Translations under genes and position numbers: made by a program | Shown: piece by piece, positions 38,856 to 47,129 of the stretch | Layout of the letters: each line of letters begins with the position of its first letter | How positions within the stretch are numbered: position 1 is the first letter of the stretch | Assembly: GCA_902761585.1 (NCBI GenBank) | Contig: CACWKX010000010.1 | Location: 1-64,000, forward strand | From: an uncultured Lachnospiraceae bacterium | GTDB lineage: Bacteria > Bacillota > Clostridia > Lachnospirales > Lachnospiraceae | Length of the DNA stretch: 64,000 bases | Reading direction: 5' to 3' | Notes under the pieces: model-generated | The model's input: only the letters and a program-made list of their open reading frames with translations | Told to the model about the DNA's origin: nothing | Databases searched by the model: none

Positions 38856-40861
38856 CTCTTCTGGCTGTTTCTCCTGTCTTCCTCTTCCCTGACGATCCGC
38901 CGCATCTCATCCAGATGTTTCTCCATCTCGCTGACAAGCTTGAACTGTGTTCTTGCCCGATCCAGATTCTGCCCATCCCTTCGGATCGCAAAATATCGGT
39001 CCCCGTCCAGGTAATCTGTCAGAAAGCGGACCCCACACTCAAGTGTCATGATGATTGCCCCGAGTGGAAATGTCTCGATCTCCTTTTCCGAGAAATCCGG
39101 CCCGTATTCCAGATATCCCCTGGTAAAGATCCGGAAGCGCTCCAGATCAAGGGTCATCCGGCTCAGATCCCTTTCATCCTCAGCTGCCGTGGCCGCTCCA
39201 AAGCGGATGGCATCTCCGAAATCGTACGCCGCAAGTCCCGGCATCACCGTATCGAGATCAATGACGCACCTTGCCTTCCTTGTTTTCTCATCAAGGAGGA
39301 CATTATTCAGCTTCGTGTCATTGTGCGTCACTCTGAGCGGTAGCGTTCCGTTTTGGCGCAGCCGGCACAGCTCTCCTGCACCTTTTTCCCTGTCCAGCGC
39401 AAACCGGATCTCCTCCGATACGCCGGCCGCCCTGCCAAGCGGATCCCGGCTGACTGTCTCACGAAAAATTCTGTACCGGTTCACAGTATTGTGAAAATCC
39501 GGAATGGTCTCGTGGAGCTCCTCTACAGGGAAATTCTGCATCAGCTTCTGAAAAGCACCGAACGCTGCCGCGCTCTGATAGAAATCATCATTGCTCTCCG
39601 GCGCCTGCAGGCAGATCGTTCCTTCGACGTAGTCATAAACTCTGTAGTATCCTGTCTCATCCCTGTAGTATGAACAGCCATCCAGATCATCGATCAGATT
39701 CAGGCTCCCGATCTGCATCTTCCCGGTCTCATCCGCCTGCTTTTTTGCATTTTTCTGTGCCAGCCGGATGACCCGCTCGATATTCTCCATCAGCGGCGGT
39801 ACATCAAAGACCGTGTCCTTGATCTTCTGCAGAATGTACCGCTTTCCGGAGGTGGTCGTCACAAGATAAGTGGTATTAATGTGTCCCTCTCCATAGAGGC
39901 CGATGGAGACCGGCGCCCCATCGAGCGGGAAATGGTAGGCCGCTGCCGGTTTCATCCAGAGATGCTCCGGATAGATCCCTGCCTGTTTCTTTCGGATGAC
40001 TGCCTGCTTCACCGAGTCCAGATCCGCCGCGTAGGTGACGCCGAACCACTTCTCCTCAGTCGGAATCACGCGGACAGTCGCCTTTTTCTCACGAATCAGC
40101 CTGTCCGGAATCGCAGGCAGAACATACTCACACTTCAGCGGATTTTTATCCAGATTCTCCATTAAGAAAGAGGCAAAATCATGCTGAAACGATTTCAGAA
40201 TTCCGTGCTGGAAGCCCCAGAGGTTCATCGATACGAGCGTCTGCCCCGGAAGAAAATGGAACGTTTTGCCATTGTCTTCTGTATACTCCGCATCCTCGCC
40301 CTTTCTGAAGATCTTCGTGCGCTCGACAATATGGCTCAGATATCCGTTCTCCTCCGTACAGATCCCGCGGGAGACGGAGCCGTTGTCCGTCACGGTATTG
40401 GCAATCCGGTATCCGACCATGGCATGCTCTGACTCTCCCCGCACTTCCTTGAGGAAATCGTATATCTTCTGAAAAGAACTGCTTCCGTAGAAATCGTCCG
40501 CGTTGATCACGGCAAACGGCCCATCGATTGCTTCAGCCGCGCACGCAATCGCATGCGCTGTCCCCCAGGGCTTTGTCCTGCCCTCCGGCACACTGAAGCC
40601 CTCCGGAAGCCGGTCCAGTTCCTGAAACACATACTTCACATCGAAGTACTTTTCAGCATTCCGACCGACCCCATTTTTAAAGTCTTCCTCGATCTGATGC
40701 TTGATGACAAAGACAATCTTTGTAAATCCTGCCCTCCTTGCATCATACAGAGAAAAATCGATGATCTTATGCCCTTCCTCATCCACCGGCGTGATCTGCT
40801 TCAGACCGCCAAACCGCGATCCCATTCCAGCCGCCAGAATCACTAATGCTGGTTCTCTCAC
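38852..40861 (-). CDS. Fused sugar nucleotidyltransferase and NahK-like N-acetylhexosamine 1-kinase
   Basis: A 669-residue two-domain protein. Residues 1-300 are an NTP-transferase: LAAGMGSRFGGLKQ (9-22), INADDFYG (119-126), and RVIPTEEKWFGVTY. Residues about 305-669 are an aminoglycoside-phosphotransferase-fold kinase with GEGHINTTYLV (324-334), catalytic loop HNDTKLNN (513-520) and metal site CVIDLDTVMPG; these match N-acetylhexosamine 1-kinase (NahK) of the lacto-N-biose/galacto-N-biose pathway. Inference: phosphorylation of a hexosamine at C1, then transfer to a nucleotide by one polypeptide. GTG at 40861 has GGAGG 6 bases upstream; the frame opens at 40882. Confidence 0.85.
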   Translation of the reverse strand: MREPALVILAAGMGSRFGGLKQITPVDEEGHKIIDFSLYDARRAGFTKIVFVIKHQIEEDFKNGVGRNAEKYFDVKYVFQELDRLPEGFSVPEGRTKPWGTAHAIACAAEAIDGPFAVINADDFYGSSSFQKIYDFLKEVRGESEHAMVGYRIANTVTDNGSVSRGICTEENGYLSHIVERTKIFRKGEDAEYTEDNGKTFHFLPGQTLVSMNLWGFQHGILKSFQHDFASFLMENLDKNPLKCEYVLPAIPDRLIREKKATVRVIPTEEKWFGVTYAADLDSVKQAVIRKKQAGIYPEHLWMKPAAAYHFPLDGAPVSIGLYGEGHINTTYLVTTTSGKRYILQKIKDTVFDVPPLMENIERVIRLAQKNAKKQADETGKMQIGSLNLIDDLDGCSYYRDETGYYRVYDYVEGTICLQAPESNDDFYQSAAAFGAFQKLMQNFPVEELHETIPDFHNTVNRYRIFRETVSRDPLGRAAGVSEEIRFALDREKGAGELCRLRQNGTLPLRVTHNDTKLNNVLLDEKTRKARCVIDLDTVMPGLAAYDFGDAIRFGAATAAEDERDLSRMTLDLERFRIFTRGYLEYGPDFSEKEIETFPLGAIIMTLECGVRFLTDYLDGDRYFAIRRDGQNLDRARTQFKLVSEMEKHLDEMRRIVREEEDRRNSQKR

Positions 40862-40906
40862 TGTAATCCTCCGCTCCATCACTCAATGATTTTTTCCTAT
40901 CCCGTT

Positions 40907-41764
40907 TTACCCCTTCACTCCTCCGGCCGCAAGTCCGGAAGCCAGATTCTTTTCGATTCCGATGAACAGGATGATGACGGGTATGATTGAGAACAGGGAT
41001 GCGGCAAACAGGTACTGCCATTCCACCATGTTATAACCATTGAAGATATTGATACCGACCGTGAGTGGCTTGACAACATCATCTGAGATCAGGGTCAGCG
41101 CGATGGTATATTCGTTCCAGGCATTGATGAAAACGAAGATCAACGTTGTGACGATGCCAGGTGCAGCAATCGGAAGCAGCACCTTGAACATGCTCTGCAC
41201 TCTTCCGCAGCCGTCGATCCTCGCTGCCTTCTCCATCTCCGGGGAAATCGCGTCAAAGGTTCCCCGCAGCAGCCAGACCGTGAACGCCTGGTTAAACGCC
41301 GCATTGACGAGGATCAACCCAAGCAAGGAATTAACAAGATGGAAGGTCATCATGATCTTGTATATACCGATCACCAGGACAACCGGCGCAAACATCTGGG
41401 ACACAATGACAATGCCCAGGAACACATTCTGTCCTTTGAACTTCATGCGGGTCAGGGCATACGCAGCCGGGATTCCGCACACCATCGCGATGGCAGTCGA
41501 TCCAAGCGCAATGATGATAGAGTTCAGGAAGTAGTTCAGCATCGGTGCCTTGCGCCAGATATCAATCAGATTGCTCCATCTCCACTTGATCGGCAGCAGG
41601 GTTCCGTTGATTGAATAGATCTCTGCCCTGCTCTTGAGCGCGGATGTGAACATTATAAAATAAGGGTAAAGAATCACGACACAGAATGCGATCACCGCAA
41701 TGTAAAGCAGAATGCGGAGGACGAGTTTTTTCCCCGTCAATGCTTTCTTTCCTGTATTTTTCAT
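40907..41764 (-). CDS. Sugar ABC transporter permease, MalG type
   Basis: A 285-residue inner-membrane permease with six predicted helices. The EAA loop that contacts the ATPase is EMEKAARIDGCGRVQSMFKV. It belongs to the carbohydrate-uptake-1 (CUT1) type. It begins directly at the stop of the other permease gene (TAA then ATG) and pairs with it. No ATPase gene lies in the island, so a shared MsmX/UgpC-type ATPase encoded elsewhere is presumably used. Confidence 0.94.
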   Translation of the reverse strand: MKNTGKKALTGKKLVLRILLYIAVIAFCVVILYPYFIMFTSALKSRAEIYSINGTLLPIKWRWSNLIDIWRKAPMLNYFLNSIIIALGSTAIAMVCGIPAAYALTRMKFKGQNVFLGIVIVSQMFAPVVLVIGIYKIMMTFHLVNSLLGLILVNAAFNQAFTVWLLRGTFDAISPEMEKAARIDGCGRVQSMFKVLLPIAAPGIVTTLIFVFINAWNEYTIALTLISDDVVKPLTVGINIFNGYNMVEWQYLFAASLFSIIPVIILFIGIEKNLASGLAAGGVKG

Positions 41765-42646
41765 TTACCTCTCCTTCTGTCCTCTTAACGTAAAGACCAT
41801 ATACACACTTGCGCAGACCAGGAGAATCAGAAAGCCGATGACCGAAATGGCTGCAGCCTGCCCCTGCTTGCCGTTGTAAAATGCGAGCTTGTACAGATAG
41901 GTGACAAGAGTATCCGTTCTGTTCGCCGGATCTCCCTTGCTCATGGTCCAGATAATCGGAAACGAATTGAATACATAGATAATATTCAGTACCGTAGAGA
42001 CCGTCAGCTGCGGGCGAACCAGTGGAATGGTAATGTGGAAAAGCTTCTGCCAGTAGTTGGCTCCGTCTGCCGTAGCTGCCTCATAGAAGGATTCATCAAT
42101 TCCCTGAAGTCCCGACAGGACACAGAATGTGACAAACGGAATGGTGACGAAGATTCCGACAAAGCATTCCCAAGCAAAGTAGGCGCCCGGTGTCGGAGTC
42201 CAGTTGATATTCGTTGAAATAATACCCAGTTTTTTCAGCAGCGTATTGAGCGTGCCATAATCCGTATTGATGATGAAATTCCAGACACTTGCCTGGATCA
42301 CAAGCGTAGTCGCCCACGGGAAGACCACGATGGCCCTCGCAATCTTTCTTCCCCTGAACTCATTGTTCAGAAGCAATGCCAGGATAAAACCGACCACAGT
42401 CGATACGACAACAACGACAACGGTCCACACAACGGTATTCCACAGGACAATCTTAAAAGCCGGTTTTCCGGTCGCAGCGATAAAGTTGTCAAATCCCGTG
42501 AATCCCTTGACAATTCCAGCCCTTGTAACCTGGCTGAACGCCATCCTGAAAACCATGCCGATCGGCAGCGCGATGAATAAAGCCATGAGAACGCAGCTGG
42601 GCAGGATCCAGATATATGGTTCGATTAATCGATATTTCTTTTTCAT
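41765..42646 (-). CDS. Sugar ABC transporter permease, MalF type
   Basis: A 293-residue six-helix permease whose EAA loop is EAATADGANYWQKLFHITIP. The frame remains open to 42769, but residues before 42646 overlap the intergenic hairpin, and AGAGG lies 7 bases before the ATG at 42646. Homologs start with the same MKKKYRLIEPYIW type N-terminus. It follows the binding-protein gene and the stable hairpin at 42693-42723. Confidence 0.93.
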   Translation of the reverse strand: MKKKYRLIEPYIWILPSCVLMALFIALPIGMVFRMAFSQVTRAGIVKGFTGFDNFIAATGKPAFKIVLWNTVVWTVVVVVVSTVVGFILALLLNNEFRGRKIARAIVVFPWATTLVIQASVWNFIINTDYGTLNTLLKKLGIISTNINWTPTPGAYFAWECFVGIFVTIPFVTFCVLSGLQGIDESFYEAATADGANYWQKLFHITIPLVRPQLTVSTVLNIIYVFNSFPIIWTMSKGDPANRTDTLVTYLYKLAFYNGKQGQAAAISVIGFLILLVCASVYMVFTLRGQKER

Positions 42647-42692
42647 TGACATCCTCTGTTTTCTGTACTCGGTTGACAGGACCTTGCTGCGG

Positions 42693-42723
42693 AGACAGGC
42701 CGGATGAAGCATCCGGCCTGTCT
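42693..42723 (-). other. Stable hairpin between binding protein and permease genes
   Basis: A perfect 13-bp stem (42693-42705 with 42711-42723) and a 5-base loop, with no U-tract. Such structures downstream of a binding-protein gene commonly protect its mRNA and give it more protein than the permeases. Confidence 0.6.
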
Positions 42724-42844
42724 TCTCATTGTACATCTGATGAAGAGCCGAAGAGTTGCTGCAGGCCATGTCTGAAAAATGGCCGGCCTGCCGGTCGTTC
42801 AGGATTCCCTGACTGATCAGTACATGGGCACCGGTCCAAGATGG

Positions 42845-44083
42845 TCAGCCCGCGATTTCGCTCTGGAGACTGTCCAGAAGTCCCTTGACATCCTCACCCA
42901 GAAGCGCATTCTGTTCAACATCGATGACACCCTGCTTGACATCTGCCCATTCAGCCTTTGCTGTCGGATAGAACTTGGAAGAACCGACGATGTCAACCCA
43001 TGCCGCCATACTTTCATCTGCCTTTGCAATGATCTCGCCGCCTGTCTTGGTTGCAGGAAGGAAGCCCTCCATCTGAACCCAGTCAGAATAGCGCTGGTCA
43101 TCATAAAAGTAATCGAAGAACGTGCTGATGGCTTTCAGCTTTTCGTCCGAGTATCCATTGTCAAAGCACATGAAACGATCCATAACGCCCGCTGATACAG
43201 AGGTATCGGTATTGGTCGGAATCGGAGCAACTTCGTAATTGATGGAGTAGCCGCCTTCCTTCAGGTATGCCGGAATGGAATTTGGTCCGATCATCATCGC
43301 AATCTTGCCTGCTCCGAACATATCCTGGAGATCATATCTGGTTTCATTCGCAGGGTCCGTATTGGTATAGCCGTCCTTGATCAGTCCGATCTCAAACTCA
43401 ACAGCCTCGACATTCTTGTCGCTGTTCAGCGCCCAGTTATTGTCGTCATCAACAAAACCGCCGCCGTTGTTCCAGGTATAATAGGCAAAGGCTGCCTGAC
43501 CTTCATCCGTCGTCAGGTCAATCCCCCACGGATAAACCTCTCCGTTGTAATGATCCTTGATCGCTTTGCACACGTTCTTCAGATCATCCCAGGTCTTCGG
43601 AGCCTCCACCCCGACTTCCTTCAGAATGTCCGCGTTATAGTACATCGCCCGTGCAGAAGCCAGATCCGGAATCGCCCAGACCGTTCCGTCCACAACCGAC
43701 TGGTCAAGGAAGGATTCATACATCTTGGAGTAGGTTTCCTCCGAGACATAATCCTTGGCAGGAAGAAGAAGTCCGTCTGCCTGGTAGTCGGCAAAGACGT
43801 CAATATTCAGGATATCCGGCGCCTGATTGTTTGCAATCCTGGTGTTGACTGCCGTATAGATGTCGTTCCATGATACAACATCCACGTTGAGATCAATGTT
43901 CGGATTGTCCTTCTCAAAATCCTTCTCAAACCCCTTCCACCAGTTTGCAGTCTGCTGACCGTACTGGGCAGCAATCACGCTGATCGAAATCTTGTCAGAA
44001 GACTCCGCGTATGCCGACCCCGCTACCATGCCGGCTACCGCTGATCCGAGTACAAGACCTGCAGTCAACTTTCTCATGTTCAT
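42845..44083 (-). CDS. Extracellular sugar-binding protein of ABC transporter
   Basis: A 412-residue family-1 solute-binding protein. Residues 1-26 are a signal peptide (MNMRKLTAGLVLGSAVAGMV, then AGSAYA) with a signal-peptidase-I site AYA-ES. There is no lipobox cysteine, which is unusual for a Gram-positive binding protein. The mature part has WWKGFEKDFEKDNPNIDLNV, APDILNIDVFADYQADGLL, and MFGAGKIAMMIGPNS, typical of CUT1 proteins. A strong promoter lies at 44125-44153. Ligand unknown; the neighbouring kinase suggests an N-acetylhexosamine-containing sugar. Confidence 0.94.
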   Translation of the reverse strand: MNMRKLTAGLVLGSAVAGMVAGSAYAESSDKISISVIAAQYGQQTANWWKGFEKDFEKDNPNIDLNVDVVSWNDIYTAVNTRIANNQAPDILNIDVFADYQADGLLLPAKDYVSEETYSKMYESFLDQSVVDGTVWAIPDLASARAMYYNADILKEVGVEAPKTWDDLKNVCKAIKDHYNGEVYPWGIDLTTDEGQAAFAYYTWNNGGGFVDDDNNWALNSDKNVEAVEFEIGLIKDGYTNTDPANETRYDLQDMFGAGKIAMMIGPNSIPAYLKEGGYSINYEVAPIPTNTDTSVSAGVMDRFMCFDNGYSDEKLKAISTFFDYFYDDQRYSDWVQMEGFLPATKTGGEIIAKADESMAAWVDIVGSSKFYPTAKAEWADVKQGVIDVEQNALLGEDVKGLLDSLQSEIAG

Positions 44084-44124
44084 AGCAATTCCTCCTTTTT
44101 TCTTTGCCAGATTCTGTTGTTTTT

Positions 44125-44153
44125 ATGGTACAGGATCCGGATAATCCCGTCAA
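44125..44153 (-). promoter_or_regulatory. Promoter of the sugar-uptake island
   Basis: Minus-strand -35 TTGACG (44148-44153), 17-base spacer, -10 TACCAT (44125-44130), with AAGGAGG before the binding-protein ATG. The non-consensus -10 and the upstream inverted repeat fit an activated promoter. Confidence 0.72.
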
Positions 44154-44181
44154 TATCTGTATTGATAAAATGCTAATAAAT

Positions 44182-44216
44182 GGCAGTATTGTGCCAAATA
44201 ATATAGTGATACTGCC
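44182..44216. promoter_or_regulatory. Inverted repeat, candidate regulator site
   Basis: GGCAGTAT (44182-44189) and ATACTGCC (44209-44216), perfect 8-base arms 27 bases apart centre to centre, ending 29 bases upstream of the -35 box. The position suits an activator such as the island AraC protein. Confidence 0.5.
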
Positions 44217-44440
44217 TCGCATTTACTACATTTGATCGTGTTAATCGGTTATCTTGTTCATATTTAAGGCCTTTTATCGGATCTGTTTGTGCATATTATG
44301 CATTTATTGCTGATTTGAGTTGGAAACTGCCCATCATTGAATGATAAAATACTGTCATATGTAAGAATTACGAAATCGATTAATTCTGTCAAAGAAAAAG
44401 GACATGGCACAAAAGAAGGAGATTCCGGAGATCAAGCGTA
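44217..44440. other. AT-rich non-coding stretch
   Basis: No gene seen. It contains a 13-base palindrome TGCATATTATGCA at about 44290-44302 and a minus-strand TTGACA near 44387-44392 without a good -10. Confidence 0.4.
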
Positions 44441-44447
44441 TTGAGAA

Positions 44448-44552
44448 TTGATATTAAATACATCAAGCCAGGCTTTCGGTAGAACGTTTTCGTATCTTTC
44501 CGTTATGGCATCTTTGTTCACGATGCCATATTTTGCCACGAACTGCCAAATG
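44448..44552 (-). pseudogene. Possible gene remnant (C-terminal fragment)
   Basis: On the minus strand from the rplA terminator down to a TGA at about 44448, one frame stays open and reads protein-like: FVAKYGIVNKDAITERYEN, then a segment with LPKAWLDVF, then a stop. There is no start codon or ribosome binding site because the upstream part is the terminator. It may be chance or a relic left by the island insertion. No family recognised. Confidence 0.25.
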
Positions 44553-44582
44553 AAAAAGGGCAGTCCGTGAGGGCTGCCCTTT
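44553..44582 (-). terminator. Terminator of rplK-rplA
   Basis: AAAGGGCAG (44555-44563) pairs with CTGCCCTTT (44574-44582), and the RNA strand continues UUUUUCAUUUGG. It closes the ribosomal transcript before the inserted sugar island. Confidence 0.88.
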
Positions 44583-44605
44583 CCTGCGATCTATCTATTG
44601 CTGTT

Positions 44606-45298
44606 TCACGCGAACTTAAGCGGGTTCAGCTTGATGCCCGGCCCCATTGTGGAAGTAAGCGTGACACTCTTCAGGTACTGCCCCTTCAGAGTGGACGGTC
44701 TTGCCTTGACAACTGCTTCCATCAGCGTCTGGAAGTTTTCCTTCAGCTGCTCTTCTGTAAAGGAAGCCTTCCCGACCGGTACATGGATGATATTTGCCTT
44801 GTCCAGTCTGTACTCGATCTTACCGGCTTTAATATCCTTAATCGCCTTTGCGACATCCATGGTAACAGTTCCAGCCTTCGGGTTCGGCATGAGGCCCTTC
44901 GGTCCGAGGACACGGCCCAGGCGTCCGACAACCCCCATCATGTCCGGTGTTGCGACGACAACATCGAAATCGAGCCATCCTTCATTCTGAATCTTCGGAA
45001 TCAGCTCCTGTCCTCCGACAAAATCAGCTCCCGCTGCCTTTGCCTCGTCAACCTTTTCATTCTTTGCGAACACAAGGACGCGAACCTTCTTGCCGGTTCC
45101 TGCCGGAAGGACAACTGCCCCTCTGATCTGCTGATCAGCATGGCGTCCGTCGCAGCCGGTTCTGATATGGCATTCAACTGTCTCGTCAAACCCTGCGGAT
45201 GCAACCTTCTTTACCAGAGCGACAGCCTCGTCGACATCGTACAGCTTTGAGCGGTCAACCAGCTTTGCTGCGTCCTGATATTTCTTACCTCTCTTCAT
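44606..45298 (-). CDS. rplA: 50S ribosomal protein L1
   Basis: A 230-residue L1-stalk protein that releases deacylated tRNA. It has [20 protein letters not shown], the hinge [20 protein letters not shown] and [14 protein letters not shown] at the end. The open frame extends to 45370, but AGGAGG precedes the ATG at 45298. In other bacteria L1 represses rplKA. Normally rplJ follows; here a terminator and the sugar island do. Confidence 0.97.
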   Translation of the reverse strand: MKRGKKYQDAAKLVDRSKLYDVDEAVALVKKVASAGFDETVECHIRTGCDGRHADQQIRGAVVLPAGTGKKVRVLVFAKNEKVDEAKAAGADFVGGQELIPKIQNEGWLDFDVVVATPDMMGVVGRLGRVLGPKGLMPNPKAGTVTMDVAKAIKDIKAGKIEYRLDKANIIHVPVGKASFTEEQLKENFQTLMEAVVKARPSTLKGQYLKSVTLTSTMGPGIKLNPLKFA

Positions 45299-45366
45299 GT
45301 TCAATCTACCTCCTGGTGGTATTTTCGGGAATTTCCCTCCCACTTGACTCAGACCTTCAAGTACTC

Positions 45367-45792
45367 TCAATCCTCGACCGTGATGCCCATACTGCGCGCG
45401 GTGCCGGCGATCATGCTCATCGCCGCCTCAATGTTTGCAGCATTCAGATCAGGCATCTTCAGCTCAGCGATCTCGCGAACCTTCTCCTTGGAGATGGAAG
45501 CAACCTTCTCCTTGTTCGGGTTTCCGGATGCGCTCTTCAGATTGCAGGCCTTCTTCAGAAGTACCGGTGCCGGAGGAGTCTTCGTGATGAAGCTGAAGCT
45601 CCTGTCAGCGTAGACAGTGATGACGACCGGGATAATCATGTCGCCCTGATTTGCGGTACGCGCATTGAATTCCTTCGTGAACTGTACAATGTTCACACCG
45701 TGGGAACCAAGCGCCGGTCCGACCGGCGGAGCAGGAGTTGCCTTGCCTGCCGGGATCTGCAGTTTGATATAGCCAGTAACTTTCTTTGCCAT
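45367..45792 (-). CDS. rplK: 50S ribosomal protein L11
   Basis: A 141-residue protein of the GTPase-associated centre. It has [40 protein letters not shown] and the C-terminal [13 protein letters not shown]. The proline-rich N-terminal domain, where thiopeptide-resistance changes fall, looks normal. Confidence 0.98.
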   Translation of the reverse strand: MAKKVTGYIKLQIPAGKATPAPPVGPALGSHGVNIVQFTKEFNARTANQGDMIIPVVITVYADRSFSFITKTPPAPVLLKKACNLKSASGNPNKEKVASISKEKVREIAELKMPDLNAANIEAAMSMIAGTARSMGITVED

Positions 45793-45838
45793 GATAATGA
45801 CCTCCTTGTGGTGCCAGCGGGGGATACCCTCCCACTTT

Positions 45839-46480
45839 TTACTTTACCTTCGTGATGTCCGTAACATTCATTCCGACCGGTGTGCCGTTCATGAATTCCG
45901 GGATGCTGATCTTGACCGTCTGGCGGCTCTCATCGATCGAATCGACAACGCCGACCGCATTGACCCAGACACCATTCGTCACCCTCACCGTATCCCCTAC
46001 GTTGAAGTCAAGCGACGGCGCCTGCGGCGCGACACCCAGGCTCACCATCTCGCTCTCTGTAAGCGGGATCGGCTTTGTCGAATCTGCTCCGACGAATCCC
46101 GTGACGCCTCTGGTATTTCTGACAATGTACCAGTTATCATCATTCAGGATCATATGAACGAACACGTAGCCCGGAAACAGCTTTCTCTTGACAAGCTTCT
46201 GCTTCGGAGCCTTCTTTTTCTTCTGAGGCTTGCGCTCGCCTTCTTCCGTGTACTCGATCTTGTCAGCCTCGCCCTCATCCGTTCCAGTCGTCTCAACGAC
46301 CTCCTGAACCGGAATCCGGACTTCAAGGATGGTATCTTCAAGATGCATATTGGCGATGGTTTTCTCAAGGTTAACCTTCACCTTGTTCTCATACCCGGAA
46401 TATGTGTGAGCGACATACCACTTGGCTTCCTGCACATCAGACCCGCTGTTTTCCGTGTTCATAGATTCTGTGTCAGCCAT
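45839..46480 (-). CDS. nusG: Transcription elongation/antitermination factor NusG
   Basis: A 213-residue NusG with an NGN domain ([20 protein letters not shown] from residue 21; [30 protein letters not shown]) and a C-terminal KOW domain ([20 protein letters not shown]). Between NGN strands, residues about 64-95 form an extra acidic-then-lysine-rich segment ([30 protein letters not shown]), not present in typical NusG. NusG couples transcription with translation and, with Rho (encoded at 60475), termination. Start chosen at 46480; an ATG at 46462 is also possible. Confidence 0.95.
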   Translation of the reverse strand: MADTESMNTENSGSDVQEAKWYVAHTYSGYENKVKVNLEKTIANMHLEDTILEVRIPVQEVVETTGTDEGEADKIEYTEEGERKPQKKKKAPKQKLVKRKLFPGYVFVHMILNDDNWYIVRNTRGVTGFVGADSTKPIPLTESEMVSLGVAPQAPSLDFNVGDTVRVTNGVWVNAVGVVDSIDESRQTVKISIPEFMNGTPVGMNVTDITKVK

Positions 46481-46517
46481 TCTCTCACCCTGTCCTTCAT
46501 GTTTACCGCACAACTGC

Positions 46518-46724
46518 TCATAGACTGATTGTCAGGAGCTTGTCCAGGCCACTCTTCATCAGATAATCAAGAATGGCGATGATCGCGCTCAGAATGACTG
46601 AAACAACCACCACTGCCCCGGTCTGCTTCGCAAGCGTATTCTTTGAAGGCCAGATGATCTTGCCCCACTCGACCTTTACGCCGCGGAAGAATGAACGGAG
46701 TCTGGATTCCTTGTCTTCTGCCAT
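46518..46724 (-). CDS. secE: Preprotein translocase subunit SecE
   Basis: A 68-residue single-span SecE. The amphipathic helix RSFFRGVKVEWGKIIWPSKN includes the conserved WP, followed by one transmembrane helix (AVVVVSVILSAIIAILDYLM). It clamps SecY, encoded at 2460-3773. It lies between rpmG and nusG, the usual order. Confidence 0.96.
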   Translation of the reverse strand: MAEDKESRLRSFFRGVKVEWGKIIWPSKNTLAKQTGAVVVVSVILSAIIAILDYLMKSGLDKLLTISL

Positions 46725-46756
46725 TATGGTTCTCCTTCAAAGCAGCTGAATCGTTG

Positions 46757-46906
46757 TTACTTCGTTTCCTTGTGCACTGTGTGCTTCTTGCAGAATGGGC
46801 AGTACTTTCTGACCTCCATCCGCTCCGGATGGTTCTTCTTCTCTTTGGTCAGATTGTAGTTACGATGCTTGCATTCTGTGCACGCCAAAGTGATTCTCGT
46901 ACGCAC
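46757..46906 (-). CDS. rpmG: 50S ribosomal protein L33, zinc type
   Basis: A 49-residue protein, too short for a 60-residue cut-off, starting with GTG at 46906 after GAGGTGG. It reads [20 protein letters not shown] and ends [14 protein letters not shown], with two CxxC pairs that bind zinc. It is the first gene of rpmG-secE-nusG, 32 bases before secE. Confidence 0.95.
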   Translation of the reverse strand: MRTRITLACTECKHRNYNLTKEKKNHPERMEVRKYCPFCKKHTVHKETK

Positions 46907-47022
46907 AACTTCCACCTCGCTCTCTGTAATATAATAGATGATCGCAGAAAACAGTCTGTCTGCCTGTCTTCAGTCGTCTCAAGGGCAGAATAACCCTTTT
47001 GACTGCATTCATACGCCGAAAA

Positions 47023-47052
47023 AGTATAGCACACATATAAAATCAGAGTCAA
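47023..47052 (-). promoter_or_regulatory. Promoter of rpmG-secE-nusG(-rplKA)
   Basis: Minus-strand -35 TTGACT (47047-47052), 18-base spacer, -10 TATACT (47023-47028). Leader of about 110 bases with an AAAAGGGTTATTCTGCCCTT-type hairpin near 46980-46999. Confidence 0.78.
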
Positions 47053-47129
47053 CCTCCGTTCAGGGTTTTCTACGGGCGGTTTTCTGCGATATCAGCGGTT
47101 GCTATATAGAACTTTTCGAATAATCCATA

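Noticed and set aside
38852..39950. Kinase half read as an aminoglycoside-resistance phosphotransferase
   Set aside because: The fold is shared, but GEGHINTTY, HNDTKLNN and the sugar-transport context match N-acetylhexosamine 1-kinase rather than antibiotic kinases.
44504..44530. TATGGCATC/GATGCCATA repeat as an insertion-sequence end
   Set aside because: There is no second copy, transposase or target duplication; it falls inside the possible gene remnant.
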